Of a stretch of DNA of 64,000 bases, positions 1-10,958 are shown one piece after another. A model generated the notes under the pieces. The model saw only the letters and a program-made list of their open reading frames with translations, was not told where the DNA came from and made no database searches. The first letter of the stretch is position 1. Each line of letters opens with the position of its first letter. The position numbers were made by a program, and so were the translations under genes. Source of the stretch: Frankiales bacterium (GTDB lineage Bacteria; Actinomycetota; Actinomycetes; Mycobacteriales; SCTD01); assembly GCA_025465465.1 (NCBI GenBank), contig JAODND010000020.1, positions 1 through 64,000 of the forward strand, in the 5' to 3' direction.

Positions 1-916
1 GCAGGTGCCGGCCGAGCTCGCGGTCCAGCGCGCCGCGATAGGCCGCGCCCGGGTCGTCGGCGCCGACCGCCGCGGCACCGGCCAGCCGGCCGGAGAGCAG
101 GGCGTAGAAGATGCCCTCGCCGGTCAACGGGTTCACCAGGGAGGCGGCGTCACCCGCCAGCAGCACCCGTCCGTCGGGCTGCACGGGGCGGCCCGTCGAC
201 AGCGGCAGGTGGTGCGAGCGGAGTCGCTCGGCCCCGGCAGCCTCGGGGAGCAGCTCGACGAGCCGCTCGTGCAGGGCGTCGCGGCCGTGCGGCATCGCGC
301 GGAGGTTTGGCAGCAGCATCCCGAACCCGACGTTGGCGGTCCCCGCGCCGGTGTCGAACCGCCAGGCATAGGCAGGCCAGTCCCGGCCGTCCATGACGAT
401 CACCTGCTCCGGATCGCTTGTCTGCCAGGGGATGTAGCCCCGCACCGCCACCGCAATCGTCTGCTCGTCCTGCCTGGCCACGCCGAGCAGCCGCCGCACG
501 ACGCCGTTGGCCCCGTCGGCGCCGATGACGACGCGGGCGTCGATGTCGTCCAGCGCCCGGACGGTCTGGCGCCGAAACGTCGCCCCTCGGCGGACTGCCG
601 CCTCGACCAGCCGGGCGTCGAACACGACGCGCGGCACGACGTAGTTGGGGCGCTGCACCTCCGACGACGCCTGGGTGCCTCTCGGGCTCACCAGCCGGAG
701 TCGGCGTACCGGGGTCCGGTCGAGCAGGACGTCTGCGACACCGAGCCGGGCGAGCTCGTCCAGGGCATGGGGGGCGATGCCGTCGCCGCAGGACTTGTCG
801 CGCGGGAAGTCTGCCTTGTCGACGAGCAGCACCCGGCAGCCGGGCTTGGTGCGCAGCGCCGACAGCGCGGCGGCGGCACCTGCGGGGCCGGCGCCTATCA
901 CTGCGACGTCATACAC
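1..916 (-). CDS. Geranylgeranyl reductase family FAD-dependent oxidoreductase (3' end outside window)
   Basis: The minus-strand frame opens with a GTG at 916 and runs off the left edge, leaving about 305 residues. The N terminus has a Rossmann FAD motif GAGPAG at residues 8-13. A CGDGIAP segment follows, which is typical of geranylgeranyl reductases, and a late GDAASLVNPLTGEGI motif contacts the flavin. Family members saturate the prenyl tail of menaquinone, chlorophyll or archaeal lipids. In actinobacteria the likely substrate is menaquinone, but that is inference. The gene is divergent from trpS with only 22 bases between the starts, so the promoters must overlap. Confidence 0.85.
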   Translation of the reverse strand, partial: MYDVAVIGAGPAGAAAALSALRTKPGCRVLLVDKADFPRDKSCGDGIAPHALDELARLGVADVLLDRTPVRRLRLVSPRGTQASSEVQRPNYVVPRVVFDARLVEAAVRRGATFRRQTVRALDDIDARVVIGADGANGVVRRLLGVARQDEQTIAVAVRGYIPWQTSDPEQVIVMDGRDWPAYAWRFDTGAGTANVGFGMLLPNLRAMPHGRDALHERLVELLPEAAGAERLRSHHLPLSTGRPVQPDGRVLLAGDAASLVNPLTGEGIFYALLSGRLAGAAAVGADDPGAAYRGALDRELGRHL

Positions 917-938
917 ACGGCAAACCTAGGATGCCTGC

Positions 939-1934
939 ATGTCTCCACCGAACCAGCGCAGGCGCGTGCTCTCCGGGATCCAGCCGACCGGTGCCGGCAA
1001 GCACCTCGGCAACTACCTCGGCGCGGTCCGGCACTGGACCGCGCTGCAGGACGAGTTCGAGTGCTTCTTCTTCATGGCCGACCTGCACTCGCTCACGATC
1101 CTGCCCGACCCGACGGAGCTGCGGCAGCAGTGCCGCAAGCTGGTCGCCGAGCTGCTCGCCATGGGGGTCGACCCGGCGAAGAGCACGTTGTTCGCGCAGT
1201 CGCACATCCCTGAGCACGCGGAGCTCTCGTGGGTCCTCTCCTGCCTGACGGGCTACGGGGAGGCGTCTCGGATGACGCAGTTCAAGGAGAAGGGCGGCGG
1301 CAACGTCGGGCTGTTCAACTACCCCATCCTGCAGGCCGCCGACATCTTGCTCTACCAGGCGCACGCCGTGCCTGTCGGCGAGGACCAGCGCCAGCACCTC
1401 GAGCTCACGCGCGATCTCGGGCAGCGGTTCAACAACCGCTACGGCGAGACGTTCACCGTGCCGGACCCCTATGTGCAGACGTCAGCCGAGCGGATCAAGG
1501 ACCTGCAGGAGCCGACGGCCAAGATGAGCACCAGCAAGGGCGGCGCAGGCGTCCTGTGGGTGATCGAGGACGAGAAGCAGACCCTCAAGAAGATCAAGAG
1601 CGCTGTCACCGACACCGGCCGCGAGGTCGGCTACGACGTCGAGGAGAAGCCGGGCATCTCCAACCTTCTCACCATTCTCTCGGTGGCCACGGGGACTCCG
1701 GTGGACGACCTGGTCGGACGCTACGAGGGCAAGGGGTACGGCGACTTCAAGGCCGACGTCGCCGAGGCCGTCCTCCAGATGTTCGCCCCGGTGCGGAGCC
1801 GCTTCGACGAGCTCATCGCCGACCCCGGCTACCTCGACGAGGTGCTCCGGGAGGGGGCGGCGACGGCGGGCCCGGTGGCGTCGGCGACGATGGCCACTGT
1901 GAGGGACCGGATCGGGTTGCTGGCGCCCGCCTGA
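939..1934 (+). CDS. trpS: Tryptophan--tRNA ligase
   Basis: Class Ic aminoacyl-tRNA synthetase that charges tRNA-Trp in the cytoplasm. At 331 residues it has the usual bacterial TrpRS length. The HIGH-equivalent is in TGAGKHLGNY (His22 to Asn25) and the KMSKS-equivalent is K195-MSTS. The ATG start at 939 puts the conserved SGIQPTG stretch at residues 12-18, as expected. The stop codon overlaps the start of the next gene by one base, so the two are probably translated from one message. Confidence 0.97.
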   Translation: MSPPNQRRRVLSGIQPTGAGKHLGNYLGAVRHWTALQDEFECFFFMADLHSLTILPDPTELRQQCRKLVAELLAMGVDPAKSTLFAQSHIPEHAELSWVLSCLTGYGEASRMTQFKEKGGGNVGLFNYPILQAADILLYQAHAVPVGEDQRQHLELTRDLGQRFNNRYGETFTVPDPYVQTSAERIKDLQEPTAKMSTSKGGAGVLWVIEDEKQTLKKIKSAVTDTGREVGYDVEEKPGISNLLTILSVATGTPVDDLVGRYEGKGYGDFKADVAEAVLQMFAPVRSRFDELIADPGYLDEVLREGAATAGPVASATMATVRDRIGLLAPA

Positions 1935-2491
1935 TGGCTCGGCGTGACATCGGGGTCGCGATCGGCATCCCGGAGCCGTACACCAGCGAGCTGCAGGGCT
2001 GGCGGGAGCGGCTGGGCGACCCCAACGCGCACCAGATCCCGCCGCACGTGACGCTGCTGCCCCCTACCGCGCTCCGCACCGACGACCTCGCTGCGGTCGA
2101 GGAGCACCTGCAGGAGGTCGCCTCGCTGCACGAGCCGTTCCTCATGCACCTGCGTGGGTCCGGCACCTTCCGGCCGGTCTCGCCGGTGGTCTTCGTGCCC
2201 TTGGTGCAGGGGATCAGTGAGTGCGAGCTGATCGAGGCACAGGTCCGCTCCGGCGCCCTGCAACGGGAGGTCAGCTTCCCGTACCACCCGCATGTCACGG
2301 TCGCCCACGAGGTCTCCGAGGAGCACCTCGATCGCGCCTTCGAGGAGCTCGCGAGCTATGACGCCCGGTTCCGGGTGTGGGGCTTCACGATGTTCGAGAA
2401 GGGTCGCGACAACGTGTGGCGGCCGCAGCGCGACTTCCCCTTTGACCGTCCGCTGCCCGGGCCGGCGCTTCCGCCGGACGAGCCGGGGTAG
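1934..2491 (+). CDS. 2'-5' RNA ligase family (2H phosphoesterase) protein
   Basis: A protein of 185 residues with the two HxT signatures of the 2H phosphoesterase superfamily: HVT in PPHVTLLPP near residue 38 and HVT in HPHVTVAHE near residue 120. Relatives act on 2'-5' linked or cyclic phosphodiester RNA ends, although most bacterial members have no proven substrate. The ATG overlaps the trpS stop codon by one base (TGATG), which suggests coupling with tRNA charging. Function beyond the fold is not known. Confidence 0.85.
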   Translation: MARRDIGVAIGIPEPYTSELQGWRERLGDPNAHQIPPHVTLLPPTALRTDDLAAVEEHLQEVASLHEPFLMHLRGSGTFRPVSPVVFVPLVQGISECELIEAQVRSGALQREVSFPYHPHVTVAHEVSEEHLDRAFEELASYDARFRVWGFTMFEKGRDNVWRPQRDFPFDRPLPGPALPPDEPG

Positions 2492-2500
2492 ACAGCCCTG

Positions 2501-3538
2501 GTGATCAACCCCAAGGCGACGTTCCAGCAGCTTCGTCGTCGGTGGCCGCTGGTCGAACACCTCGTCCGGATGTACCAGCGCTACCAGGCCGACACCGGCG
2601 ACCGGCTGGCGGCCGCGGTGACGTTCTACTGGTTCCTCTCGCTGTTCCCGATCCTGCTGATCGCCGTCTACTTCACGCGGCTGACGCTGGGCGATGACGC
2701 CGGGCGCCAGGTCACGACCGGCCTGGGACCGTACCTCGGCCAGCCCACCGCGAAGGCCATCGCCAAGGTCGTCCAGGACAGCGCCGGGAAGGCGGGGCTG
2801 ATCGGCCTCGTCGGCACGCTGCTGTCGGGTCTCGGCTGGATCGAGGCGCTGCGTGCGGCCATCCGCACGGTCTGGCACGAGAGCGTGGCCGCCGGCAACA
2901 TCGTCACCCGCAAGATCGCGGACGTCATCGCGCTCGTCGGTCTGTTCGCGGTCATCGCGGCCTCCGTCGTCGTGAGCGGCGCTGCAACCGCGGCGACGAC
3001 CAACGTGCTCGGCTTCCTCGGGATGTCGGCCAGCCTGGGCGCGGAGACGGTCACCTTCGTGGTCAGCTATGCGCTCGGCGCGCTCATCGACGTCGCGATC
3101 TTCCTCTACCTGTTCGTCGGCCTGGCGAAGGTGTCGACGCCGCTTCCGCGGGTCCTCCGGGGGGCCGTGTTCGGCGCCGTCGGGTTCGAGGTGCTGAAGT
3201 TCGCGGGCGCCTTCTACATCGGCCGCACCACGACCAAGGGCGAGGCGACCTACGGCACGTTCGCCGCTGTCGTGGGACTGCTGCTGTTCCTCAACCTGGT
3301 CTCGCGCCTGGTGCTCTACACGGCGGCCTTCACCGTGACAGTGACCGTGACGGTGCCGGATGACGACGACGCCACCGAGCCGAGCGCGCCGGTGTTGCGG
3401 GACGATCCAGCCGTGGCGCCGGCGGGGGAGAAGCAGGTGGTGCTGGCCGCCAGGGCCGTGAGCCTGGCCTCACTCGCGGTGGTCGCCGGGGTGGGGGTCT
3501 ACGGGCTGAAGACCCTCAGTCGGCTGGTCCGCCGCTAA
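2501..3538 (+). CDS. YihY/BrkB family inner membrane protein
   Basis: A membrane protein of 345 residues. The N-terminal part carries the family's AVTFYWFLSLFPILL segment near residues 39-53. Several further hydrophobic helices follow to about residue 280, then an acidic linker and a final hydrophobic stretch near 308-330. The family was first called ribonuclease BN or BrkB, and the nuclease assignment has since been withdrawn; some members are proposed transporters. It starts with GTG, 9 bases after the preceding gene, so it probably belongs to the trpS operon. Confidence 0.88.
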   Translation: MINPKATFQQLRRRWPLVEHLVRMYQRYQADTGDRLAAAVTFYWFLSLFPILLIAVYFTRLTLGDDAGRQVTTGLGPYLGQPTAKAIAKVVQDSAGKAGLIGLVGTLLSGLGWIEALRAAIRTVWHESVAAGNIVTRKIADVIALVGLFAVIAASVVVSGAATAATTNVLGFLGMSASLGAETVTFVVSYALGALIDVAIFLYLFVGLAKVSTPLPRVLRGAVFGAVGFEVLKFAGAFYIGRTTTKGEATYGTFAAVVGLLLFLNLVSRLVLYTAAFTVTVTVTVPDDDDATEPSAPVLRDDPAVAPAGEKQVVLAARAVSLASLAVVAGVGVYGLKTLSRLVRR

Positions 3539-3548
3539 CCTGCGGCCC

Positions 3549-4007
3549 ATGAGCAACCAGCAGCTCCTCGAGGACTTCTACGCCGCCTTCGCGCGGCGCG
3601 ACGGCAAGACGATGGCGGAGGCTTATGCGCCGGCGGCGACGTTCGACGACCCCGCCTTCCCCGGGCTCGCGAACGGCGAGCCCGGAGCCATGTGGGAGAT
3701 GCTGACCGAGCGCTCGAAGGACCTCACGGTGGAGCTCGTCGAGTGCTCCGCCGACGAGACCAGCGGCACCGCGCACTGGATCGCCAGCTATACGTTCGGC
3801 GAGCCCGGCCGCCGGGTCGTCAACGACGTGCGCTCCCGCTTCCGGTTCGAGGACGGCGCCATCGTCGAGCAGCACGACGAGTTCGACTTCCGGCGCTGGG
3901 CCGGGCAGGCGCTGGGCCTGCCGGGCAAGCTGCTCGGGGGTCTGCTGCAAGGGTCCGTGCAGAAGAAGGCGCGCGCCGGCCTCGACGCGTTCGTCGCCAG
4001 CCGTTAG
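3549..4007 (+). CDS. NTF2-like (SnoaL/DUF4440-type) small protein
   Basis: A protein of 152 residues that starts with a typical SnoaL-like pattern, an N-terminal helix with LLEDFYAAFARRD and then a short strand region with FDDPAFPG. Proteins of this cone-shaped fold are isomerases, cyclases or ligand binders, and nothing in the sequence fixes the substrate. It is the last gene of the plus-strand run from trpS. Its 3' end overlaps the 3' end of the convergent carboxypeptidase gene by 4 bases. Confidence 0.75.
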   Translation: MSNQQLLEDFYAAFARRDGKTMAEAYAPAATFDDPAFPGLANGEPGAMWEMLTERSKDLTVELVECSADETSGTAHWIASYTFGEPGRRVVNDVRSRFRFEDGAIVEQHDEFDFRRWAGQALGLPGKLLGGLLQGSVQKKARAGLDAFVASR

Positions 4008-5131
4008 ATCGGCGGGAGCTTCATCTTGCGGCCCTCGCGGCGCCGGCTGCGAAGGACGCCGCTGCCCAGGACGGCCACGCCCGCCCCGATCACGGCGGCC
4101 GGCAGGAGCGGCAGCCCGGTGCCCGACCCGGCGGCCACCTTGGTCACCCGCCGGGCGTCGAGAGGCTGCGAGGCCGGCGTCGGCACGGCGGCCGACGCGT
4201 CGAGCGGCTCGACGAGCTGACCGACGGGCCTGACGGCGGCGGCGGTGGCCTTGAAGCCCCAGTCGAGCAGGGCAGCCGCCTCAGGCCAGTACCGCGGGTT
4301 GGTCTTCATGAGCGTGACGACGAGCGTGTGGCCACCGCGAGTCGCCGCACCGACGAAGGTCGCGCGGGCGCTGACGGTGTAGCCGTTCTTGATGCCGATG
4401 GCGCCGGGGTAGTTGTAGAGCAACTTGTCATGGCTGCTGATCGCGATCGCCGTGCCGGGCTTGGCGCCGCGGATGTGGGCGTGCTTGGTCGCCACGTAGG
4501 TCCGGAAATCGGGCAGCTTCATGGCGGCTCGGGCGATGAGGGCCAGGTCGTAGGCGGAGCTGTGCTGCCCGCGCGCGTCCAGGCCGTTGTCGTTGACCGC
4601 GACCGTGTCGCGCGCCTGCAGACGCCGTGCCTCGAGGTTCATCTCGCGCACGGTCTTGCCGACGCCGCCGTTGGCGGTGGCGAGCGCGAGGGCGGCGTCG
4701 TTGCCGGAGACCACCAGCATGGAGGTGAACAGCTCGCTGACGGGGTAGCGCACGGTCTGGACCAGGCCGACCTTGGAGCCGTCGACGTTCACGTCGTCCC
4801 AGGTCGGCTGCACCCGCATCCGGGGGTCGAGGTGGGGGATGAGCGTCGCGGCCGTCAGCGTCTTGAGCGTGCTGGCGGGGGCGTACAGCCCGTGCGGGTC
4901 CTTCGCCGCGAGCACCGCGCCGGTGTCGAGGTCGGCGACCAGCCAGCCGGCCGCCGTGGTGGCCGGCAGCGCAGGGGCGGACGAGGGCGACACGATGCCG
5001 CGCGAGGCGAGCTGGTCGCCACCGATCGCGGCAGGGGTCTCCGCCTGGGCAGGAGCACCGGCAAGCAACGGGAGAGCCAGGGCAGCCGCGGCGAGAGCAC
5101 GTCGTCGGGGAGTCCGCATGGTGGCCCCCAT
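4004..5131 (-). CDS. D-alanyl-D-alanine carboxypeptidase (penicillin-binding protein, S11 family)
   Basis: Trims the terminal D-Ala from peptidoglycan stem peptides outside the membrane. An N-terminal signal peptide (residues about 5-30, ending AQA) precedes the catalytic domain. The serine-enzyme motifs are in order: S87-TLK90 (SxxK), S142-GN (SxN) and K248-NG250 (KTG box, here KNG, a variant I know from actinobacterial relatives). A C-terminal hydrophobic segment near 343-360 followed by Arg/Lys anchors it. A second ATG at 5119 (residue 5) gives a more standard signal peptide and may be the true start. It lies downstream of sdhB, separated by a strong inverted repeat. Confidence 0.92.
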   Translation of the reverse strand: MGATMRTPRRRALAAAALALPLLAGAPAQAETPAAIGGDQLASRGIVSPSSAPALPATTAAGWLVADLDTGAVLAAKDPHGLYAPASTLKTLTAATLIPHLDPRMRVQPTWDDVNVDGSKVGLVQTVRYPVSELFTSMLVVSGNDAALALATANGGVGKTVREMNLEARRLQARDTVAVNDNGLDARGQHSSAYDLALIARAAMKLPDFRTYVATKHAHIRGAKPGTAIAISSHDKLLYNYPGAIGIKNGYTVSARATFVGAATRGGHTLVVTLMKTNPRYWPEAAALLDWGFKATAAAVRPVGQLVEPLDASAAVPTPASQPLDARRVTKVAAGSGTGLPLLPAAVIGAGVAVLGSGVLRSRRREGRKMKLPPI

Positions 5132-5139
5132 TCTACCGG

Positions 5140-5193
5140 ACCCTCCCCGCCGTCGACGTGAAGAACGGCTCCCGGGGATGGGGCGGGGAGGGT
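5140..5193 (-). terminator. Inverted repeat after sdhB, likely terminator of the sdhCDAB operon
   Basis: Perfect 12-base arms at 5140-5151 and 5182-5193 flank a 30-base loop. The repeat lies between the sdhB stop and the carboxypeptidase start. There is no T-run after the stem, as is common in high-GC actinobacteria. Confidence 0.5.
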
Positions 5194-5893
5194 TAGGTGT
5201 GGTGGAAGATCAGGGCGCGCTTGACTTCTTGGATGGCCTTGGTGACCTCGATGCCGCGGGGGCAGGCGTCGGTGCAGTTGAAGGTCGTCCGGCAGCGCCA
5301 GACGCCCTCCTTGTCGTTGAGGATCTCCAGCCGCTCCTCGGCGCCCTCGTCGCGGCTGTCGAAGATGAACCGGTGAGCCATGACGATGGCCTGCGGGCCG
5401 AAGTACTGGTCGTCGTTCCAGAAGATCGGGCAGGCGGTCGTGCAGGCGGCGCACATGATGCACTTCGTCGTGTCGTCGAACCGGGCACGGTCCTCGGCAC
5501 TCTGCAGCCGCTCCCGCGTGGGTGCGTTGCCGCTCGTCATGAGGAAGGGCTTGACGGCCCGGAAGGCGTCGAAGAACGGCTCCATGTCGACGAGCAGGTC
5601 CTTCATCGTCGGGAGGCCCTTCAGGGGCTCGACGGTGATCTCGTCGCCCAAGTCCTTGATGAGGACCTTGCAGGCGAGCCGGTTGACCCCGTTGACCCGC
5701 ATCGCGTCGGAACCGCAGACGCCGTGCGCGCAGGAGCGGCGAAACGTCAGCGAGCCGTCGAGGTACCACTTCACGTGGTGCAGAGCGTCGAGCAGCCGGT
5801 CGCCGCTCTCCACGGGGACCTCGAAGGACTGCCAGAACGCGTCCTCGGACAGCTCGGGGTCGTAGCGGCGGATCTTCAGCGTGACGAGCGTCA

Positions 5894-5894
<1 letters not shown>
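5193..5894 (-). CDS. sdhB: Succinate dehydrogenase iron-sulfur subunit
   Basis: The subunit of complex II that passes electrons from FAD in SdhA to the quinone site. At 233 residues it has normal length. The [2Fe-2S] ligands lie in RRSCAHGVCGSDAM. The later CIMCAACTTACP and FNCTDACPRGI segments supply the [4Fe-4S] and [3Fe-4S] cysteines. The ATG overlaps the last base of the sdhA stop (TGATG). It is the last gene of sdhCDAB. Confidence 0.96.
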
Positions 5895-7624
<1,730 letters not shown>

Positions 7625-7632
7625 CACCGCGC

Positions 7633-8025
7633 CTACTTCATGCTCGGGTCGAAGGTGAAGATGACCAGCGTGCCCAGCACCAGCACGAGGAAAGCCGAGG
7701 TGTAGAGCAGCATCTTCAGCCAGAAGCGCGTGGAGTCGCGGACTGCGTAGTCGTTGATGACCGTGCGCAGCCCGTTGGTGCCGTGCAGCTCGGCGAGCCA
7801 GAGCTGCATCAGGTCCCAGGTGCGCCAGAACGGCGACGCCCAGCGGCCGGCGACGAAGCCCCAGTTGACCCGCTGCACGCCCCCGTCGAGGACGTTCATG
7901 ATCAGCAAGTGGCCGAGGACCAGCACGACGAGCAGCAGCCCGCTCATCCGCATGAAGATCCAGCTGTACATCTCGAAGCTGGTGCGGGAACGCGCCCGCG
8001 ACCGAGGCGCCTCGATCACGGTCAT
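7633..8025 (-). CDS. sdhD: Succinate dehydrogenase membrane anchor subunit
   Basis: A hydrophobic protein of 130 residues with three predicted membrane helices. It starts [24 protein letters not shown]; the GH histidine is a candidate haem b ligand. It pairs with SdhC to anchor SdhAB and form the quinone site. The ATG at 8025 overlaps the sdhC stop by four bases (ATGA). The next gene, sdhA, begins 8 bases after its stop. Confidence 0.9.
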   Translation of the reverse strand: MTVIEAPRSRARSRTSFEMYSWIFMRMSGLLLVVLVLGHLLIMNVLDGGVQRVNWGFVAGRWASPFWRTWDLMQLWLAELHGTNGLRTVINDYAVRDSTRFWLKMLLYTSAFLVLVLGTLVIFTFDPSMK

Positions 8026-8411
8026 GAGCCGAAGACCTGCCGGAACGTGTGCGCCAGGACGGGTTGCGCGGCACCCGCCATCAGCAGGAACCACAGGGTC
8101 AGGACCGCGTAGGTCAGCTGCCTCTGGTACCTCGGGCCCTTCTCCCAGAAGTCGATCGCCATGATCCGCAGGCCGTTCAGCGCGTGGTAGAGCACGGCGG
8201 CGATGAGGCCGAACTCGAGCAGGTTGACGATCGGCGTCTTGTAGGTGGCGATCACCTTGTCGTAGGTGTCGGGGGACACCCGGACGAGCGCGGTGTCGAG
8301 CACGTGCGCGAACAGGAAGAAGAACACCAGGACGCCGGTGACCCGGTGCGCCACCCAGGACCACATGCCCTGTCGGCCGCGGTAGAGCGTCCCAGCCGGG
8401 GCCTTTGCCAT
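8022..8411 (-). CDS. sdhC: Succinate dehydrogenase cytochrome b556 subunit
   Basis: First gene of the sdhCDAB operon, 129 residues. The conserved SdhC start [21 protein letters not shown] carries the HR(x)TG motif of the quinone site, and two further hydrophobic helices follow. The probable axial haem histidine is in LYHALNGLR near residue 80. Its promoter must lie in the 91 bases shared with the divergent mutase gene. Confidence 0.92.
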   Translation of the reverse strand: MAKAPAGTLYRGRQGMWSWVAHRVTGVLVFFFLFAHVLDTALVRVSPDTYDKVIATYKTPIVNLLEFGLIAAVLYHALNGLRIMAIDFWEKGPRYQRQLTYAVLTLWFLLMAGAAQPVLAHTFRQVFGS

Positions 8412-8502
8412 GCCCCGCAGACTAACGAGCGGGAAACAGCAGGGACTGTGTGACTGGTCACCTCGTGCAACACGGTGGACCCACGCTCAGTACCGTGCCC
8501 CT

Positions 8503-10086
8503 ATGACGCGCGAGTCGGAGTCGGGCTTCCCCATCGAGCCGCTCTACACCGAGCTGGCCCCGGGGCTCGACGAGCGGCTCGGCAGGCCCGGCGAGTATCC
8601 CTTCACCCGTGGCGTCTACCCGAGCATGTACACCGGCCGCCCGTGGACGATGCGGCAGTACGCCGGGTTCGGCACCGCCAAGGAGAGCAACGAGCGCTAC
8701 CGGCACCTGGTCGCCCAGGGCACCGGGGGGCTGAGCGTCGCCTTCGACCTGCCGACGCAGATGGGCTACGACTCCGACGACACGATCAGCCATGGCGAGG
8801 TCGGCAAGGTCGGCGTGGCGATCGACTCGCTCGAGGACATGCGGGTGCTGTTCGACCAGATCCCGCTGGACAAGGTCTCCACGAGCATGACGATCAACGC
8901 GCCGGCGGCCGTGCTGCTGCTGATGTACCAGCTGGTCGCCGAGGAGAACGGCATCCCGGGCTCCGCCATCACCGGCACCATCCAGAACGACGTGCTCAAG
9001 GAGTACATCGCCCGCGGCACCTACATCTACCCGCCGGCGCACTCGCTGCGGCTGATCACGAACATCTTCGAGTACTGCCGCACCGAGATCCCGAAGTGGA
9101 ACACCATCTCGATCTCCGGCTACCACATGGCCGAGGCCGGTGCGTCGCCCACGCAGGAGATCGCGTTCACCCTCGCCGACGGCATCGAGTACGTCAGGGC
9201 AGCTGTCGCCAGCGGCCAGGACGTCGACGACTTCGCCCCCCGTCTCGCCTTCTTCTTCGTGAGCCGCACCACGCTGCTCGAGGAGGTCGCGAAGTTCCGC
9301 GCCGCGCGCCGGATCTGGGCCGACGTCATGAAGAACGAGTTCGGCGCCACGGACCCGAAGTCGCAGATGCTGCGGTTCCACACCCAGACGGCCGGGGTCC
9401 AGCTGACGGCGCAGCAGCCCGAGGTGAACCTGGTCCGGGTCGCCATCCAGGGCCTGGCGGCGGTGCTCGGTGGTACGCAGTCGCTGCACACGAACTCCTT
9501 CGACGAGGCCATCGCGCTGCCGACCGTCAAGGCCGCGACGCTCGCCCTGCGCACCCAGCAGGTGCTGGCCTACGAGACGGATGTCACCGCCACGGTCGAC
9601 CCCTTCGCCGGGTCCTATGTCGTCGAGGCGATGACCGACGAGGTCGAGAAGGCCGCGCGCGAGCTGATGGCCCAGGTCGAGGAGCTCGGGGGGGCTGTGG
9701 CCGCCATCGAGAAGGGCTTCCAGAAGAGCGAGATCGAGAAGTCCGCCTACGGCATCGCACTGGGCATCGACAGCGGCGAGCGCATCGTGGTGGGGCTCAA
9801 CAAGTTCCAGGCGGCGCAGGAGGAGCGATACGAGCCGCTGCGGGTCGACCCGCAGATCGAGCAGGACCAGCGGGCGCGGCTCACCGAGCTGCGGGCCACG
9901 CGCGACCAGGCCGCCGTGGACGCCGCCCTGGACGCCATGAAGAAGGCGGCCGTCGGCAACGACCCCCACGCCGACAACGTGCTCTACCCCATGAAGAACG
10001 CTCTCAGGGCGCTGGCCACCGTCGGAGAGGTCTGCGGAGCGCTTCGTGAGGTCTGGGGGGTCTACACCCCTCAGGAGTTCTTCTAG
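8503..10086 (+). CDS. Methylmalonyl-CoA mutase large subunit (catalytic domain only)
   Basis: Carries the TIM-barrel substrate domain of a B12-dependent acyl-CoA mutase, 527 residues. It lacks the C-terminal cobalamin domain, so a separate small subunit is needed and is not in this window. [18 protein letters not shown] is near residue 39. Tyr53 aligns with Tyr89 of the Propionibacterium enzyme. Arg171 (in ARGTYIYPP) and His208 (in SGYHMAEAG) align with its Arg207 and His244. These residues indicate methylmalonyl-CoA rather than isobutyryl-CoA, from my alignment by eye. The ATG at 8503 gives a family-like start, and an in-frame upstream ATG adds unrelated sequence. The role would be to feed propionyl-CoA carbon into succinyl-CoA. 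Confidence 0.88.
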   Translation: MTRESESGFPIEPLYTELAPGLDERLGRPGEYPFTRGVYPSMYTGRPWTMRQYAGFGTAKESNERYRHLVAQGTGGLSVAFDLPTQMGYDSDDTISHGEVGKVGVAIDSLEDMRVLFDQIPLDKVSTSMTINAPAAVLLLMYQLVAEENGIPGSAITGTIQNDVLKEYIARGTYIYPPAHSLRLITNIFEYCRTEIPKWNTISISGYHMAEAGASPTQEIAFTLADGIEYVRAAVASGQDVDDFAPRLAFFFVSRTTLLEEVAKFRAARRIWADVMKNEFGATDPKSQMLRFHTQTAGVQLTAQQPEVNLVRVAIQGLAAVLGGTQSLHTNSFDEAIALPTVKAATLALRTQQVLAYETDVTATVDPFAGSYVVEAMTDEVEKAARELMAQVEELGGAVAAIEKGFQKSEIEKSAYGIALGIDSGERIVVGLNKFQAAQEERYEPLRVDPQIEQDQRARLTELRATRDQAAVDAALDAMKKAAVGNDPHADNVLYPMKNALRALATVGEVCGALREVWGVYTPQEFF

Positions 10087-10147
10087 ACACCGGCCGTAGA
10101 CTCCGTGCTGTCCAGGGGGGACCGTCTCGACGGGGAGGACTCCCCTT

Positions 10148-10384
10148 GTGCTCGTGATCGCTGTCATAGCCGCTCTCGCGGTGTTCGCGCTCCTGCTTGC
10201 CATCCCCATGGTCCGGCGCAACCACCGGCTCGACGAGGTGGACAGGTTCCACGTCGCTCGCTCCCTCACCACGGCCTGGTCGACGCAGCCCACGCCGGTG
10301 CTCAGGGTGCCGGCCGAGGGTGAGGACCTCACCGGCGAGGGTGATCGGGTTCGCCCACCGAGGAGGAATGGCCGACCGGCCTGA
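10148..10384 (+). CDS. Small single-pass membrane protein, unknown
   Basis: A protein of 78 residues starting with GTG at 10148. An N-terminal hydrophobic helix (residues 1-22, rich in Ala, Val and Leu) is followed by a basic and polar tail. I do not recognise a family. Its 3' end overlaps the start of the GDPD-like gene by 44 bases in another frame, which suggests coupling. The last part of this frame is Arg/Pro-rich and may be poorly conserved. Confidence 0.5.
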   Translation: MLVIAVIAALAVFALLLAIPMVRRNHRLDEVDRFHVARSLTTAWSTQPTPVLRVPAEGEDLTGEGDRVRPPRRNGRPA

Positions 10385-10958
10385 GAACTCCCTCGAGGCC
10401 TTCGAGCACGCGTTGTCCCTCGGGGTGACCGGGTTGGAGTCCGACATCTGGCTGGGGTCCCAGGGCGAGCCCGTCTTGAGCCACGGTCCGCCGGGCGCAG
10501 GCTCCGTCCAGCTCGCGGAGCTGTTCGGGCGCTGCGGCACCGACTTCGACCTGTCGCTCGACATGAGAGGTCCCGGCGCCGCCGTTCGGACCGTCGAGGT
10601 CGCCCGGGCGGCGGGCTTCGACCTCTCCCGGCTGTGGCTCTGCGGCGGTGGTCTGCGCTCCGCACCCTGGCGCGAGCTCGACCCTGACGTCCGGCTCGTC
10701 ACCGACCTGCGCTGGCGGGACGCCGTCCTGCGCAGCCGGAGTGCGATGGCGGCGGCGCGCTCGGCAGGCATCGACGCGGTGAACCTCCGGCACGGCCGCT
10801 GGTCGCGACGGCTCATCCGGCACGCTCACGAGGCCGGCCTGCTCGCCTTCGGCTGGGACGTCCAGTTCGCCTGGACCATGCGCCGGGCGGTACGACGTGG
10901 GCTGGACGCTGTTTACTCTGACCGGCCCCGGTTGCTGGTGGAGGTGCTCCCCCTTTGA
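10341..10958 (+). CDS. Glycerophosphodiester phosphodiesterase-like protein
   Basis: Short GDPD-type TIM-barrel protein, 205 residues. Near the N terminus it has HRG at residues 6-8, EN at 15-16, and ESD with the metal-binding pair Glu33/Asp35, followed by SH at 47-48. Family enzymes hydrolyse glycerophosphodiesters to glycerol-3-phosphate plus an alcohol. The protein is shorter than usual (240-300) and the residue after His48 is Gly rather than the common Asp, so activity is uncertain. The GTG start at 10341 is the first that places HRG correctly. The stop overlaps the TTG start of the next gene. Confidence 0.72.
   Translation: MIGFAHRGGMADRPENSLEAFEHALSLGVTGLESDIWLGSQGEPVLSHGPPGAGSVQLAELFGRCGTDFDLSLDMRGPGAAVRTVEVARAAGFDLSRLWLCGGGLRSAPWRELDPDVRLVTDLRWRDAVLRSRSAMAAARSAGIDAVNLRHGRWSRRLIRHAHEAGLLAFGWDVQFAWTMRRAVRRGLDAVYSDRPRLLVEVLPL

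Noticed and set aside
4004..5131. KNG in place of KTG as an inactivating change in the carboxypeptidase
   Set aside because: I know KNG in other actinobacterial members of this family, and the other motifs are intact.
7625..8074. N-terminal extension of sdhA of about 150 codons
   Set aside because: It overlaps sdhD and sdhC in another frame and has no SdhA similarity; GTG 7624 gives the family start.
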